Shown here: positions 1 to 12,699 of the stretch, piece after piece
Layout of the letters: every line of letters begins with the position of its first letter
Position numbering within the stretch: the first letter of the stretch is position 1
DNA from: Steinernema hermaphroditum
Lineage: Eukaryota; Nematoda; Chromadorea; Rhabditida; Steinernematidae
Direction: 5' to 3'
Length of the DNA stretch: 64,000 nt
NCBI GenBank assembly: GCA_030435675.1
Contig: CM059623.1
Span: forward strand, 13,920,092-13,984,091
Notes under the pieces: generated by a model
Told to the model about the DNA's origin: nothing
What the model saw: the letters and a program-made list of their open reading frames with translations, nothing else
The model's database searches: none
Made by a program: the position numbers and the translations under genes

Positions 1-552
1 TGGCCTCAAAGAATCCTACAAACAAAGCACCGATCAAAGGTGTATAACGCCGATTTGCAGTACTACTAGTATGTCAAATTTCAGCCGAACAGAGGCCGTA
101 TATAGATCTGTGACCAGTCCCTTGTAACTCATGAATAATAAGATCCCATGGACAGTCCGACGAACCAGCCCTTGAAGGAGCCGAAAGCTATTTGGACATC
201 GTGTGATCAGTTGTCCGTGGGATCAGTTGTACCCTACCCTTCTCCTAGGTCAAAAATCAGATATGATAAGCCGGAATCCAATCCTATATTCCATCTCCCC
301 GGTTTCTCTCACCGTCCATTCCCGACGTCCCCAGATCTAAATCGCTATCAAGCGCTCTATCTTTCCTAGGCTAGAAATCAAATAGATCTCTGACAGATTC
401 CTTCGGATTATCTTCTATTTTGAGTATAATATCATCGTTGTTTTGAACCATCCCCCCATTTACCTATTCACAAGTTCACCAAAGTCTCTACGTATAATAT
501 TGTTGCTGTGCCTCCCCAATTGTAGTCTGGTCTATGGTTTGTCAAAACTCAC

Positions 553-3500
553 TAATATCCCATCCGGATCCGGCGAATGGCGCATTAGGTGTCGACGGCG
601 TCGTCGCATTCGTCCCTCTGTGCACGTTCGGCGTCGTCATGTAGCTCTGACTCCCGCTACGCATCATCTGATGCGACGGCGACAGATTGCCGCCGAACGA
701 GTTGAGCGCCGCGGGATTCGGCGGCGTCACCGGGCCAGAGCCGAAGCCCGAGTTGAGCGGGGTGTTGCTGACGCCGAAGGAGTGCGCGGCATTCTGCGGA
801 GCGCCGACGCTCGACGACCGCTGGACGGCGCCGTTGGTGGCGGCGCCGTTGCCTCCAAACAACGAGTTCCGCTGCTGCATTGCCGCTGAAATGATGCAGG
901 TTGTAGTGGGGGATTGAGGATACATGCCGTTGATTACCGAACATCTGCTGGGACATCAACGACTGCGGGCTACCGGCCGGCGGGGGACCCGTCGGGGTGC
1001 CCGGCGTCGAGGGGAGGTTCAGTCCGAGAGGAATGGTGGGAGGTAGGGTTCCTGGTCGCGGGGCGCTTCCGTTTTTTGCCTAAAACAAGCGTATAAGACC
1101 GGTGAAGTGCAACGTTGACACAGGCGAAGTCACGGAAAAAAAACCGCGCAAATGGTCTTATCCGATGACCATAGATTAAACGTATTTTGTTTTAGTCACG
1201 CACGCGTACAAACAAGTTTTGTGTAGAGAGGTGAATAAGCACGAAAATAAGCAAAAGCGAGCGTCGAGAAAACGCGAATTTTTCGATTTTTCCCTCTGCG
1301 TGCTGTTGACAAAAAACCGGTATTTCCGTCTTCGTAGTGATGACCGACCTTCTTGACCGACTGTAAAATTCTACTGTTCGGCGACGATCGGCGGTAGGGG
1401 AGGAGGGGCTGTGCGGTGTGATGTTTACACATGAGACGTGCGATTTTTGGTGATGTCCTTTCGTGCGATGTATGGAATGTAGCCTAGCTTAAGGAGCGGC
1501 TTTGGGAAAGTGGCGGTGTGCTTATCGATTAAGTGGTCGGAGATGAGTCTATCCTATCGTGGGTTCATCCTATCCACTACCATAAACTCAGATCCTAGAT
1601 CTCTGATTTGAGTTGATCTCAGTGGTCTTAAAGGTCACGTGTCAGTTCTCCCACGAACGTCTCATCATTTGAAACTTCCCCTCACCTCTCCGCGTTCTAG
1701 TGAACTAGTTTTAAAATACTGTTTAAGAGGAACGGGCAATAACAAGCAGATTATGGGTATTTGGACTGCAACTTTGATTAACCAAAAATACGATACCTTA
1801 TTATAAAACACTGTAAATTGACGATTCATGTTGATATGGCTGACTTTGACTGTTTATCATTTACATCATTTCTTTTGAGATTTTTTGGGACACCATCCTG
1901 GTTTGTGGACCAGTCCACCTTTTGTTATGAGATTATCCAGCTATTTAGCCTACTAATGTCAAAGATGCGCTTCAAAAAAGAGGTCAGCTATTCGTTAATT
2001 ATGAAGTGCTTTAATAAAACCATATAGGATCTATAGGATTAGGATAGGATCTATGTTCAAACTCCTAACCCCTCATCCCAGGGGTAGACCACAAAGAGAG
2101 TGTAAAGAACGAGATTTATCCCGATTTTGGACAAACGGCTCATTTAGATGACTATAGAGGTTGTCATGGGGGTCTTCAAACCACACTAGTCAAGAATCGC
2201 CATAAGGGACTCGCCAGAACGATATCTCACTAAAGTCTCGATTCTTTTAGCTTACATAAACGCCGAAATTCGGATCCTACAGGTACTGAAAGGCTTTGTC
2301 GGCCATACAGACTTCTGTCTACTGAAAGAGCATATCCCCAATAGCATAATAGTCAAGATTGGCGTCGTTTATTCCAGTCTAAGCCGGCTGACAATTACCG
2401 GGCTATCTCTAAGGCATGAAGGCATAGCGGTAGTGAACCGGTTATAGGGCCTCTTTCAGTAGACAGAAGTTTGTATGACCGACAAAGACTTCACTTCACA
2501 GAGATAGCCCCACACATTATGTTTGTATGAGAAAACCCTGAACGAGTCATCTGTTTTCGGAAATTAGTCACTATCCACACAGTCACAGTCGTGCGCTCAA
2601 TCTTCCTTTCTATCCTGTGTGCAGTCCCTTTTTTGTTATCTATGTAGCGTTTCAAGCGCTACAAAGACGGACCTACTCAAGTGGAAGTTCTCCTTTTCTT
2701 TTACAATGTTTGTAGCTCCTCTCTCTCCGCTAATACAAACACGTTATCGATTCCCATCTATCAAAATAAGATCACCCCATCCATCCCACCAACGCCCCAA
2801 ACATCGACCTACCTGCGCTAACCTCATCTGTTGCATGAGCGTCTGCACTTCACGCAGCAGTTCCTGCGAGTGGATGTTCTTCTGCTGCAGAATGCTCAGC
2901 AACGTCATCAACGTGTCCTGACCGGCGAGAAGCTGTGATCCCGCTCCGGCGACCAGTGCTGCCGGCAGTCGCCGTTTGATGTGCTGCACGACGTGATAGG
3001 CAAACGGCTCGCCGAGCTCCATGAACTTGTCGTCGATCCACTTGTCCAACTTGAGGTAGTCCCTTTTGGAGGCTAGACACGCCAGGTCGATGGTGAACGG
3101 GTACTGGCCCTGGATGCCGAACAGCTCCGCCAAGCCGTTCGGCTTGAGTTCGTGCCCGATCTCCAGGATCTTCGTTAGCCTCGACTGGTCGTCGGGTGAT
3201 TTACTGTAGTAGATGAGAAGCGCCTGCAGAATGGGGTGCCTGAGGACCCGTGTGCCGAAGGTGTCGCAGTTCCAGGCGGCGTTGAGGACGCCGATGGCGT
3301 TCTGACTGTTTGTCAGCAAGGCGGTCACGCATTCTTGGATTAGTCGGATGCGGGCTGACCTCATTGGGCCCTAAAGCAAATGAGGTTGAATCGTGTAATT
3401 CAAAATTTTCAACTCACAGACGCATGGATGAGTCCAAGAAGAAGGAGATCGGGACATAGAGTTAAAGGAGAAATGGGCAGCGCGCAGAAGACGCTATAGA

Positions 3501-6500
3501 CCTGTGAGGTGAACTGAGTCTCAGCTAGTTTTAGTAATACGTCGACCAGATTTAGACATTTCCTAAAAGCGTTTCGTCAATGCATAGCCTAGAACCCTAC
3601 CTACCATTGCACAACATCTTTACTCAACTCATCGGGCTGTATTTTTAAGGCATTCATGTTCACCGGCGTGTGTGGGAAGTCGAGAACGTAGAAGATGTCC
3701 GGATTCTGGATGATCCACTGCAGCCACGTGAATTGACCCGCGCGATTGTTCGGCCACACTTGGTAGAGGAGATTCGAGGGAAATGCGTTCGGGTCGCCGA
3801 TGCCCGTGACGAGGATGTCGGTGAGTAGTCGGAGCACTTGGCGACTCCGCACGGCGAGACCCGTTTGGTCGAAGTGCGCTATCACTTCGGGCCAGGAGAG
3901 GGAGGGATTCTGGAATGAGGCACTTGAGCGATGTTCATTAAGATGTGATGAGAAAATGTGCAGGATGTTCATGCAAAATTTCCAAGTGGAAAGTTCGGCA
4001 GCCGGCACCGAACCCGTGACCTGTCAGATGATTGATAGTCCCGAAGCACTACCCCTCAATCAGACAGCCACACAAAAAAAAACCTTATTATCACCGAAAG
4101 GTTCACTGGATGCTCCCTTGAAAGCTATGTGGCCAGTCACAAAGTTTCATCTTAGCTCATTATCCGGACTTTCCCTTTTTTGTTTACAATTTCCCACGGG
4201 AAAACACGCATAACTAACGTGGGATCAGACTCTAAGCCGATTACAAAGCAGCAGCTTAGTGTGTTATGCCAAAAGTGATGATGCTCAGCGAGTGATGTGA
4301 ACATCTACCTCATGATGTTTTTAGCTTGAACTTCCAGATGAAGTTCTTGAATCAATTTTGCATTGTCCGTCGTTGATCTTTTGTAGAGACCTAATTTCAT
4401 CTTGAGTGGATTACGTGTCAACACGTCTGGTCCAAAAGGGATTATCCAACTTTAGTGGGATAGCTTGGTTATGTTGCGTAAGCTAAGTCAAGTTGAAAAC
4501 GGTCATTTTCTACTCATATGGCGGTAGATCTTGCATAAGGTGATATTGTCAGTTTCAAGTTGAACTCATATCAAAATTAAACCTTATTTTGAAAGATTTC
4601 AGGCATCATTGGTCAGCCCTATCACCTTGTAAATCGCAGCCATATTCCAGCCAAAAGAACCCCCTAGCTTGAAAAACGGACTTACAATCCTATTAACAGC
4701 TTCAGCGAAGATCTTTCCATTATAGCACAGATCGGCAATCTCTTCGTTCTTATGGTCCGCATGCTGCATCACCATCATCGTCACCAGCTGCGCGACGGCG
4801 GCCGACGTCAACGCGCTGGAGTCGAAGGCGCCGAAGGAGCGCAGATGCGCGATGCAAATCTCAACGCTGGCGGTGAACGGGTACCCGATCTCCCGAATCT
4901 GGGCGGCCAGCACGTGAACGTTGTCACGGCTGAGATGATCCATGATGGGCTGAAGGAAGGCGTCGTCAACGTCGTGGATGGCAAATGCCGACTCGTGGGG
5001 GTCGAGTGGAGTCGGGCGGAGTCTTAGCAGGGCACCTAATATTGGCTCTGATTTGAGTTCTGAAAGTGTGCTGTTTAAGTTTGAAAGGATAGGGGCGGTG
5101 GACTACCTTCGAATTGGGCTAGCTTCTCGAAGACGACGTCGACGTCTTCGCGTCGAACGGTCGTCTGCTGGGGATTCCAGACGATGGACAGAAAGAGGTG
5201 AGCGAATTCGTATTTACAATTTTCTGTTAGGAGTCTGCAGTCGTCTGAAAACGGGCATTTAGAGTCATAAGAAAATGAAGTGGATAGCCGAAGACAAATT
5301 ACGATATGACGCAGTTTTCGTCATTGCCCATCACCTCTGTATGATGTGGGATGTGTGATAGAGACAAAACATAGAATTAGTGATTGTTTGCATCTCGTGT
5401 TCGGTCAATGTTCGACTGGACTCTTGTGTCGAGCACCTTGATTCCAACCCAGTTTGTCCAGACTTCATGCCTTCATTACGTGCATTATCTGGTTACGAAA
5501 ATACACACAAGAAGGTCTCCTTGTCAAGTGAACATGAAGCCAATCGTGGGCAAATAGAGTTTAGCCTCATGTTCATTTAGCAATGCGGACTTCTTGTGTG
5601 ACAAAAAAAACGGTTCATTCGAAATGGATGACTCACGCGCTCATATGATTCAGACTGTGTTTACCGAAGTCTTAGCGTGAACAGTTAATTATTAAGATGC
5701 GTGTGGTCCATATTTCCTTTTTTTCTTAAGCCTGTGATCAAGACTGGACTGAACACTTGTCAAATTTTAACAAAAGTTAGGCTAACAGTACAGCAAATAC
5801 TTTTGAAATTCTGTTATTTTTCACAAAGTTCTCCTTTTCCTTGCCCAGGCAATATACTTCTAAGGAAGGTCCCCCCAAGTCATAACCGCCAATTTCACTT
5901 AAAATTTTTTTCACAAGTATAACTCCAGTGCCGTATAGCGCATCGACCCCTTTCTGAATATTCTTTCTTATTTCTCACCGGTAGTTCCCATTGTTTTCCT
6001 GAAAACGGTCTGGTTGAGCACCATCCGGTTACCAGATGCTCCTTTTGGGGATGGCCGTTTAAAACAGAAAGGATATGGCCCTTTTTGGATATGCCTTAGA
6101 AAGGGGTATGCCTTCAAATTTAGAAAGGAGCACCATGCGCCACGACTTTATGGCCGACCTTGTGCCAGTGTGTAAAGTTTCAGGCGTTTAACATTTAGGG
6201 GACCTTTTTCTTACACTGTGTTAGTTCACTGTAGTAGTTCAGAAAATATGAAGATAGTTCCTTTCTGGAACCAATAAGATCTGAAGCTCAGGGACTTTTT
6301 CTTAGATAAAGCAAAAAACAACGCCTCCATCCATTGAAAATGATGGATTTTTTGTCATTTTAGGATCAATGTTTATGATTTCAATGGATAGGCGAACCCT
6401 GATCACCCATGTCTTAAAACATCGACAACTCTGAGGGCCTTTTTGAATATTATACACAGCTCTAAGAACCAACCTTCGATGAGAGCCTGCACAGTCTGAG

Positions 6501-7005
6501 GAATGAGAGCTTTGAGAAGGTCGAGCGCCGCGTTCAGACACTCCGTCGAGACGGAAGTGTTGTAGATCGAATGGACGAAAAGCGTCTGCTCGAGGACGTT
6601 CAGGCTCAGCCGGTGTAGAAGCTCGACGATGAGACTGCGGACCTTGTCGGCCGAGGGACACTTCTGAAGCGCGAGCTCGACGCCCTCGACGATGTCGTGG
6701 AAGAGCTGCGCGTCGCAGACGCTGTCCCTGGCGACGCTCGCCCGGAGGAGCGCCTGGAGGACGCTCGCGCAGAACTCCTTCGAGAGTCCGCGGCTGGAGG
6801 CGAGGAGCTCGTCGCAGAGGACGCCGACGGTATAGCGACGGAGCGAGTCGTCGGCGGAATCGCTGCTCTTCGGCTCGGTGCAGACGTCGACAAGGGTCTT
6901 CAGAAAGATCGGGTCACGGTTGGCGACGGCGGCGGCGGAACCTCGGACCAGTAGGCTGTCAACGTACTGCTGCTTGATCGGGCTCGGAGTGGCGCTTGTT
7001 GTCAT
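553..7005 (-). CDS. ntl-1: CNOT1 / NOT1 scaffold of the CCR4-NOT deadenylase complex, N-terminal part (3' end beyond left edge)
   Basis: CNOT1 is the cytoplasmic scaffold that holds the CCR4-NOT deadenylases and the NOT module for mRNA decay. I join eight exons in consistent phase: 7005-6474, 5223-5107, 5035-4626, 3909-3605, 3562-3418, 3370-2813, 1079-938 and 885-553, giving 847 codons. The middle matches the human N-terminal HEAT region closely, for example NPSLSWPEVIAHF, CPDLLLLGLIHAS, and YPFTIDLACLASKRDYLKLD. After it comes a Pro/Ser/Asn/Gly-rich linker (last two exons), as in other CNOT1 proteins. The last exon ends at a GTGAG donor, so the MIF4G, CAF1-binding and NOT domains lie outside the window. 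The first exon (residues 1-177) is the least conserved; it is tied to the gene by phase and by the LIEENCKYEFAHLFL junction. The ATG lies 18 bases after an acceptor-like TTGTAG, which could be a trans-splice site. Confidence 0.9.
1080..2812 (-). other. large CNOT1 intron with an inverted-repeat element
   Basis: This 1.7-kb stretch lies between the last HEAT-type exon and the Pro/Ser-rich linker exons. No coding exon is recognisable. It holds the 37-bp inverted repeat described separately (2294-2487) and AT-rich sequence. Confidence 0.7.
2294..2487. repeat. inverted-repeat (fold-back) element in CNOT1 intron
   Basis: The arm at 2294-2330 and the reverse complement of 2451-2487 agree at 35 of 37 positions (core CTTCTGTCTACTGAAAGAG), separated by a 120-base unique centre. 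There is no coding capacity. It is probably a small non-autonomous element or its remnant; I could not define a target duplication. Confidence 0.6.
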
Positions 7006-9099
7006 CAGGAGGTGGCGGGGACCTACAATCAGCGATCTTCAAACTCTGTCCCTAAGCTACATCATTTTATGTTATGATCTCCTTACCTACTGTATTAAAA
7101 CAAAAATCTATCAGTCCAACAGCCACACACGACGAAAAATTAAATGAGAAATGCGACCTACTAACAATGCGATACTAACGAACATGTGTGAAAATGCATT
7201 GAGATTCTTATTTTTTCACATTTTGGCCTGTAAGGAGAGCAAAAGACATCAAAAAGTGGGTCTTTTCCATGATCTAGTAGCTTGAATGAGTCATGATTTT
7301 GTGTATCTCAGTCTCTCGAAGATCTCGTCTCCAACTGGAAAGCTTATCTAGCGCTTAGTCAGAGAGTGACTAGAGTTCATGAGTCTTATACAAAAAACAA
7401 ACTTTTCGTACCGATTGTTTTCAGGTCAAAACATCCGCTTTGTCCGCTCATGTGACACCAGTATCAAAGTGCATCTTATCTCTGACCAACCACCACTCGA
7501 ACATGAGAAATTTCCAACTCATCACTTTCCACACTCCTCTATCGGACACTCATCAAACGCAAAATTTGTGCAAAAATGCACGCAAACAAGAGGCAATTAT
7601 GATTGGATTTCGGCTTCTCTCTCTCTCTTCCACGTAACACGAGCAATTAGTTGAGAAAAAAAGTGGTTCGGCAAATTGCAATCTCCAGCTGGCGTTTATT
7701 AATTGCTGGGAATATGGCTAGCCCGACTTCTAAGGAACATGCTTTCTATTAGTTCCTGGTTAGCCCTCTATTAGATACATCTCTTGCTTTAGAAGAAAGT
7801 ATGTTCGGTAATATAGCGATCCCAAAACTCACCATCGAACGCCGGCCGACATACAGATGTGAACAACTATACAATTAGTTGCACAGTCGGCAATATGGTG
7901 ATGGCGAGTGGACGAGTAAGGCTGAAAATGGCGACGTCAGCAAATTGTAAACACACACACGAACGATTTCTCACGAGAAACAGCGAATATTTCGCAAGAT
8001 CGCAGAGTAAGAATAGCAGCGAAAGGCAATATTGAGGGGTCATTCATATTAGGCGATGTTTCCACGATAAAAAGGCCGCTCTATTTCCTGAAAAGTCCAA
8101 CGTTTTCAGGCCCTAAATCCAAATATGTACAATCAACAACGTTAACACGGCGCATTCTCACACTACAACAGCCGTGAGAGAAAACAATCACCACTATAAT
8201 TCGTATTCCCATGCACAACAAATGGCTGAAAAGGGTGGTAAACTACTAACATGTAGATGAATGAAGGGAGTGAGACATTTCGATTCATTCAGATCAAGAT
8301 CTAAAGGATACTCCTGTTGATGCACTTCCTGATGAATACTCTGAATGAAGTGCAGAAGTGCACACCACTTAAGGTTACTTATGGAAACAGTATCCGTATT
8401 TGTGGACGGAGATCCATTTTCCAGTATACCCCTAAAGTTTGTCATCCTACACATCCTATCTGAAGTTGGTTAACAATGGACAGCCTTGGCAGGAAATTTT
8501 CTTTAGATTTTAGTCGTGACTGATGTAGTTTAAGTGATCAGACCATAGCTGAAAATCTATACTGACGGAGTCACAATCACTTATCCAGATCAGCAAATGA
8601 GTCCAGGCCATTCACCACTTTCGAATACAGCGGACCTGGAATGAACATGTAACACACAAAGAGAGGAAAGCTGTCAAGTCGAAAGTTCAAAAAGGGACCC
8701 ATGGAGACAGCATTCGGAATGTTTAATTGCCTAGCAACTAAAAGGGAATAATTCATTGGGCACTGTGTCCTTTTCAATTGGAAAAACAGAAGTGTCACGG
8801 CAAACTACCCCAAACAGAGCTCAGAAAAGCAAAAAGGGACTTGATTTACACCGATTTTTACAAAGTTTACATGGAAATATCTCCGCTGATTCGTTATGGG
8901 CATGCAGAACTCGCAATTTGATAGGAAGATACTGACAAAACTCGGTGATTTCTGCTTGAAAAATCAAATAAATCCTTGGGACAACTTCGTTTTTCCACGA
9001 TTTGATCGGCTGAACATCCATCGGATTCTGTGAAATCGCGCCAGAACCAACCCGTCAACGATTAATCACTGGCTTAGACCGATCCAAACACCCAAAAAG

Positions 9100-9600
9100 C
9101 CGCTCAAAATCAGAATCCACGAGGCGATCGGCATCGAGCTCCTCGCGAATCGTTCTCGCCGCCGCCGACGGGGGCGTGGCCGCGACGGCGCTTTCCGCTA
9201 CGACTCTTCAAAGCACGATCGCGGCGGGACCCCGCTGCGAAGGGCAAAAAGTGGGCAGTTCGGCGGTGATCACCGCCGCTTTTTTGTTTACTTTTTCTCG
9301 TCGGGTAAAGTGCGCGCGTTCGACGGTCGATCGATCGATCGCGGTGATGTGTCGCGGAGAGGAGCGAGGAGAGGAAGGAGCTCTGGCGGTTAGGCGCTGA
9401 GTGGATGAGCGCCGGGGAGCAGATGCGGCGATGGCGGTGACTGTGCACGGACACGTCGACACGTCGTGATCGTCTGATCGTCGCTCCCTCCTGTCTAGAC
9501 AATAGAGTTCGTGCGCAGACGTCGATTGGGCTTAGGCGGGTGAATAGACGGGTTCTCGGGTGGTTGGCTAGGCGCATTGGGTTGCGTTTGAATCAGCGCT
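9100..9600. promoter_or_regulatory. GC/CpG-rich patch, possible promoter
   Basis: A locally GC-rich segment containing runs such as TCGATCGATCGATCGCGG stands out from the AT-rich surroundings. A similar GC-rich patch surrounds the first exon of twinfilin (27.2-27.6 kb), so this may mark a transcription start, perhaps for an outron of CNOT1. This is inference from composition only. Confidence 0.25.
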
Positions 9601-9904
9601 GGCTGTTGGTCATAGAACATATCTTGTGATTATGAGTAGTGGAAATCAAAAGAAGCTCGAAATTTGGACGTTTGTGATGATGTTTGTTAGGGTGCACCAA
9701 GTTGATATCGATGCTACTCAGCTCTTCTCCTCAAACGTGATTTAATCAAACAGAGTGCGTGCGCTTAGAAACTAAAGTGCTGCGTCTATTGAAGAGATTT
9801 CCTAGTTGGAATATGTGACTCACTCCAATCAGGTTGCTTGAAATGTGCAGCAGAAATTTACAAAAGTGGAATTATTCATCATTACGTGCTTCTCTGGTTT
9901 TTTT

Positions 9905-10033
9905 GGGGACGGTAGAACTACGGCTACCTGGTGTTCCAGGCCTTTTGGGACCCGGGCGATCAACGACCGCTCACTGAAGTCATTTCGGAAAAAGCGAATG
10001 GTCGACCCGATCGATCGCCACCGGGACAAATGA
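9905..10033 (+). repeat. SINE-like dispersed repeat, copy 1
   Basis: Shares with the copy at 43868-44110 the segments GAACTACGGCT, CTGGTGTTCCAGGCCTT, CGACCGCTCACT and CGACC(C)GATCGATCGC, ending in ACAAATGAAAT. It carries small deletions relative to that copy. Confidence 0.7.
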
Positions 10034-11689
10034 AATACTGATTTTCGTAGCGGCGATTTATGAATAGAGATTTTATAACCGGTGTAACTTTGTGTGAACT
10101 AAGAGTAAGTGAATCCCTATAACATCACTTTTACCACCTTATCGTGGAAAACACTAAATGGGAAGCGGATCTTTAGAGTCTGCCAACGTCAGTGAAGAGT
10201 TGTCGGCGAGCAGCTTATGAAAGATAAACGGGTTTTTGTTAATCTGACTGGTTAAGCGGGCGGGTAAGTAGGGATAATGTTTAACGCCTCATTGCGATAG
10301 ACAAAAAGATGATTTACATCTCAACTTAGGGGATTACGTGTGGTTCCATGTGAGAAATATCATCATCATAGATCCACAACTAGCCCGGAACTTCTACATG
10401 AGATGCGAATCATTATTGTGACTATACTCATTGGATTACCCATCGGATTAGGATTATCCTCATGGATTAAGGGATAACAGCGAAGGAGCGCTCGGGCTTT
10501 GACATAGCGAACATGAATGTCAATGGTCTAGTGTGAAAAGTGCTACCTAGAGATTCCGACTCGGTGAGCCTCGAAGGCTGCGATTTGGTCCGGTTAGACC
10601 CCGACTTAACTGGCAACTCCGGTGGCACCCATTTCCATATCCAAGTGGTCCCATTTCTAGTTCGTCGAATGAATATAAATCGGGCAGAATGACGTATTCT
10701 ATGGTAACTGTGATGAAAGAAACGGTCCTGGTGACACCGAGTCATTCGCATTGATTTGTCAAAAGGCGGCAGATGGCGATTCTAATCCAGGATATGGCCA
10801 TTTTACTACAGTACATACATCCAATACGCATGGGATCAATGTTTATAGCACAAACTTTGGGACGATTGGCAGAGTAACATCAAAAGTCAAGCTTTATACA
10901 CTATTATCTGGGGAGAAACGGCACAAGGAGTCTCCAAGAACGCCAACATATGAGAGAATATGAAACATATACCAAATTCTCAGTTCCAAAGACAACCTTT
11001 AGAGCTAATATGCACTCCTATCAAATAGAACATATAGCTGTTGTGCAGCTTCTAGGCCCATATGGAATGAGGACATGCATTCCGAAAATTAAATCCCTAG
11101 AAGTGGGAAGTGTGGAAGGACTAAAAGTGGATGACTGTCCAATTTTGTTTAGAACACGTTCATTTCAAATTCGACTTCGATCAAGTCGAATATGACGTTG
11201 TGTCGGTGCACTTGTGACGATGGAAATCGATTTTTCGGGGGATCAAAGGCGAGGTCACCTGATCGCATTGCACTTTTGTTTCTAGAAGATTGATGACCGC
11301 AGGTGACCGAACTGGCGGAGAAACACCCTCTCTAGATCAAGTGGCACGTGTTCGACATGCTAAATATCGATATTGTATCTAAAATCATGTGATATGCTAT
11401 AACTTGTGAAGAATGACAAAAGATGGAGAGGGGAAATGTAACGTACAGGCGACAATCATGTCGACACAATATCAGATTCTCTCGTACATAAAGTAGTTAG
11501 CTTTAATTGGGTGGTGATGAGGACATTCCAGTGAATAAACTAGCAAAGATGATATTGAAAAATATAATGGGGCAAACAAGCCTAAGGTATATGTGAAAAA
11601 TCGGCAATGCATATTAACTTGTGATTTGAGATACAGGTAAGATTTATAATTCGATATATGTACTCATTGATAGCATGAACCGAATCCGT

Positions 11690-11813
11690 CAGCCCGTTAA
11701 CAGCTCAGCCGATCCGATCTGTTGGCCGTCCATCGGTTGACGCCATCCGATCCGGATCGCCTGAGGATCGGCTGAACTGCTAGCCGGATCGGATCCGTTC
11801 GTGCCCATCTCTG
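11690..11813. repeat. partial hAT-like MITE
   Basis: The right end CATCTCTG, preceded by GGATCCGTTCGTGCC, matches in reverse complement the CAGAGATGG-ACGAACTG-TCAGATCGG terminus of the better-defined element at 49230-49419. The centre is built of repeated GATCCG/CCGATCC words. The left terminus is not recognisable, so this is a truncated or diverged copy. Confidence 0.45.
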
Positions 11814-12128
11814 ATCACTACTAAAAGAGACGCTTAGGTTTTGCAATCAAGAATCAAGAAGTCCCCATTGAAGAACATAAAAACATTGAAAAGGAGGCTC
11901 AAAATTCGTTTAACCGACATCCGGACAAGGTTAAGGAGCATTCCATTGGATGTTGGGTAAATCACCTCAAAGTCGCAAATCAGAGCGGAGGATCGGAGTT
12001 TGAACTCTAGAGTGAAATATTTCCTCGCGTGAAATTGAACATTTGTGTACCGATGTACTGGTTCAAGACATGTCGATTTATTGTTCCTGTTACAGACAGA
12101 CAGCCGCTGGACCAAAACGAGAGCCACG

Positions 12129-12338
12129 ATGTCAGCAGACACCAACAACAACTCCACCGTCGATGCAGCCCTCCGCGCCATCCTGTCCGTTCTCACCGAT
12201 CCAGGGAAAGCCTTCACCATCTTTGTCCTCATCCTCATGCTACCGATCGTGCTGCCCCTGCTGCCCATGCTGGTCCGTCTCCTGATCCGCAGCTACACCT
12301 TTGCCGCCCGGAAGTGTCGCCGAACGGCGAGAAACTAG
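12129..12338 (+). CDS. small single-pass membrane protein, 69 aa, unrecognised
   Basis: The ORF starts MSADTNNNSTVDAALRAIL, has a hydrophobic segment rich in Leu/Ile/Pro at about residues 29-53 (FVLILMLPIVLPLLPMLV), and ends in a basic tail RKCRRTARN. An acceptor-like TGTTACAG lies about 36 bases before the ATG and could receive an upstream exon or a spliced leader; an AATAAA signal lies about 100 bases after the stop (near 12436). Codons are GC-rich at third positions, unlike the flanking DNA. The combination suggests a real microprotein anchored in a membrane with a cytosolic basic tail. I recognise no family. It could also be the last exon of a longer gene. Confidence 0.5.
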   Translation: MSADTNNNSTVDAALRAILSVLTDPGKAFTIFVLILMLPIVLPLLPMLVRLLIRSYTFAARKCRRTARN

Positions 12339-12615
12339 AAGATGTCATCGACATCGACCCAAAGTCCCGCGGCAGATCTTCCCCGCCTCTGTCTATGTTT
12401 TTCAAGTTTTGTGTATTTAAAATAGATCACGGGGGAAATAAACCATTCCACTGTCCAACCGATTTCAATTACGATGGAGCACTTATAGTTCGTCAATGGT
12501 TCAGGACCCAGTTGACCCGATCCGTTAGCCGTCAATTGGTCTGACAAGGCGAGTTATCCAAGCTATGCAAAACTGGCTGGTGCTAAAGTGTCCCCTACTC
12601 AAATGTCCTGGACTT

Positions 12616-12692
12616 GTCACCCCTGCTGTTCCAGACCTTCTGGGACCCGGGGCGACATTATGCCGACGGCCGAGAACGACCTTTTACTCAAC
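12616..12692 (+). repeat. SINE-like dispersed repeat, partial copy 2
   Basis: Contains TGTTCCAGACCTTCTGGGA, CCGGGGCGA, and CGACGGCCGAGAACGACC, in the same order as the copy at 43868-44110. It lacks both ends. Confidence 0.6.
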
Positions 12693-12699
12693 TTTTTCT

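Larger units (their letters stand above)
7023..12128. other. gene-poor interval upstream of CNOT1
   Basis: About 5.1 kb without a convincing gene. It contains a GC-rich, CpG-rich patch at about 9100-9600, a SINE-like copy at 9905-10033 and a partial hAT-like element at about 11690-11813. Short minus-strand ORFs at 8194-9021 have hydrophobic patches but no recognisable family and no good splice joins. Confidence 0.6.

Noticed and set aside
1..552. ORFs at the left edge (148-369, 443-889) considered as further CNOT1 exons
   Set aside because: They are on the wrong strand or show no similarity; the CNOT1 exon at 553 ends in a donor whose acceptor must lie outside the window.
8194..9021. Three minus-strand ORFs with hydrophobic and Cys-containing stretches
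   Set aside because: They sit in different frames, no phase-consistent GT-AG joins were found, and no family motif is visible; AT-rich DNA easily gives such frames.
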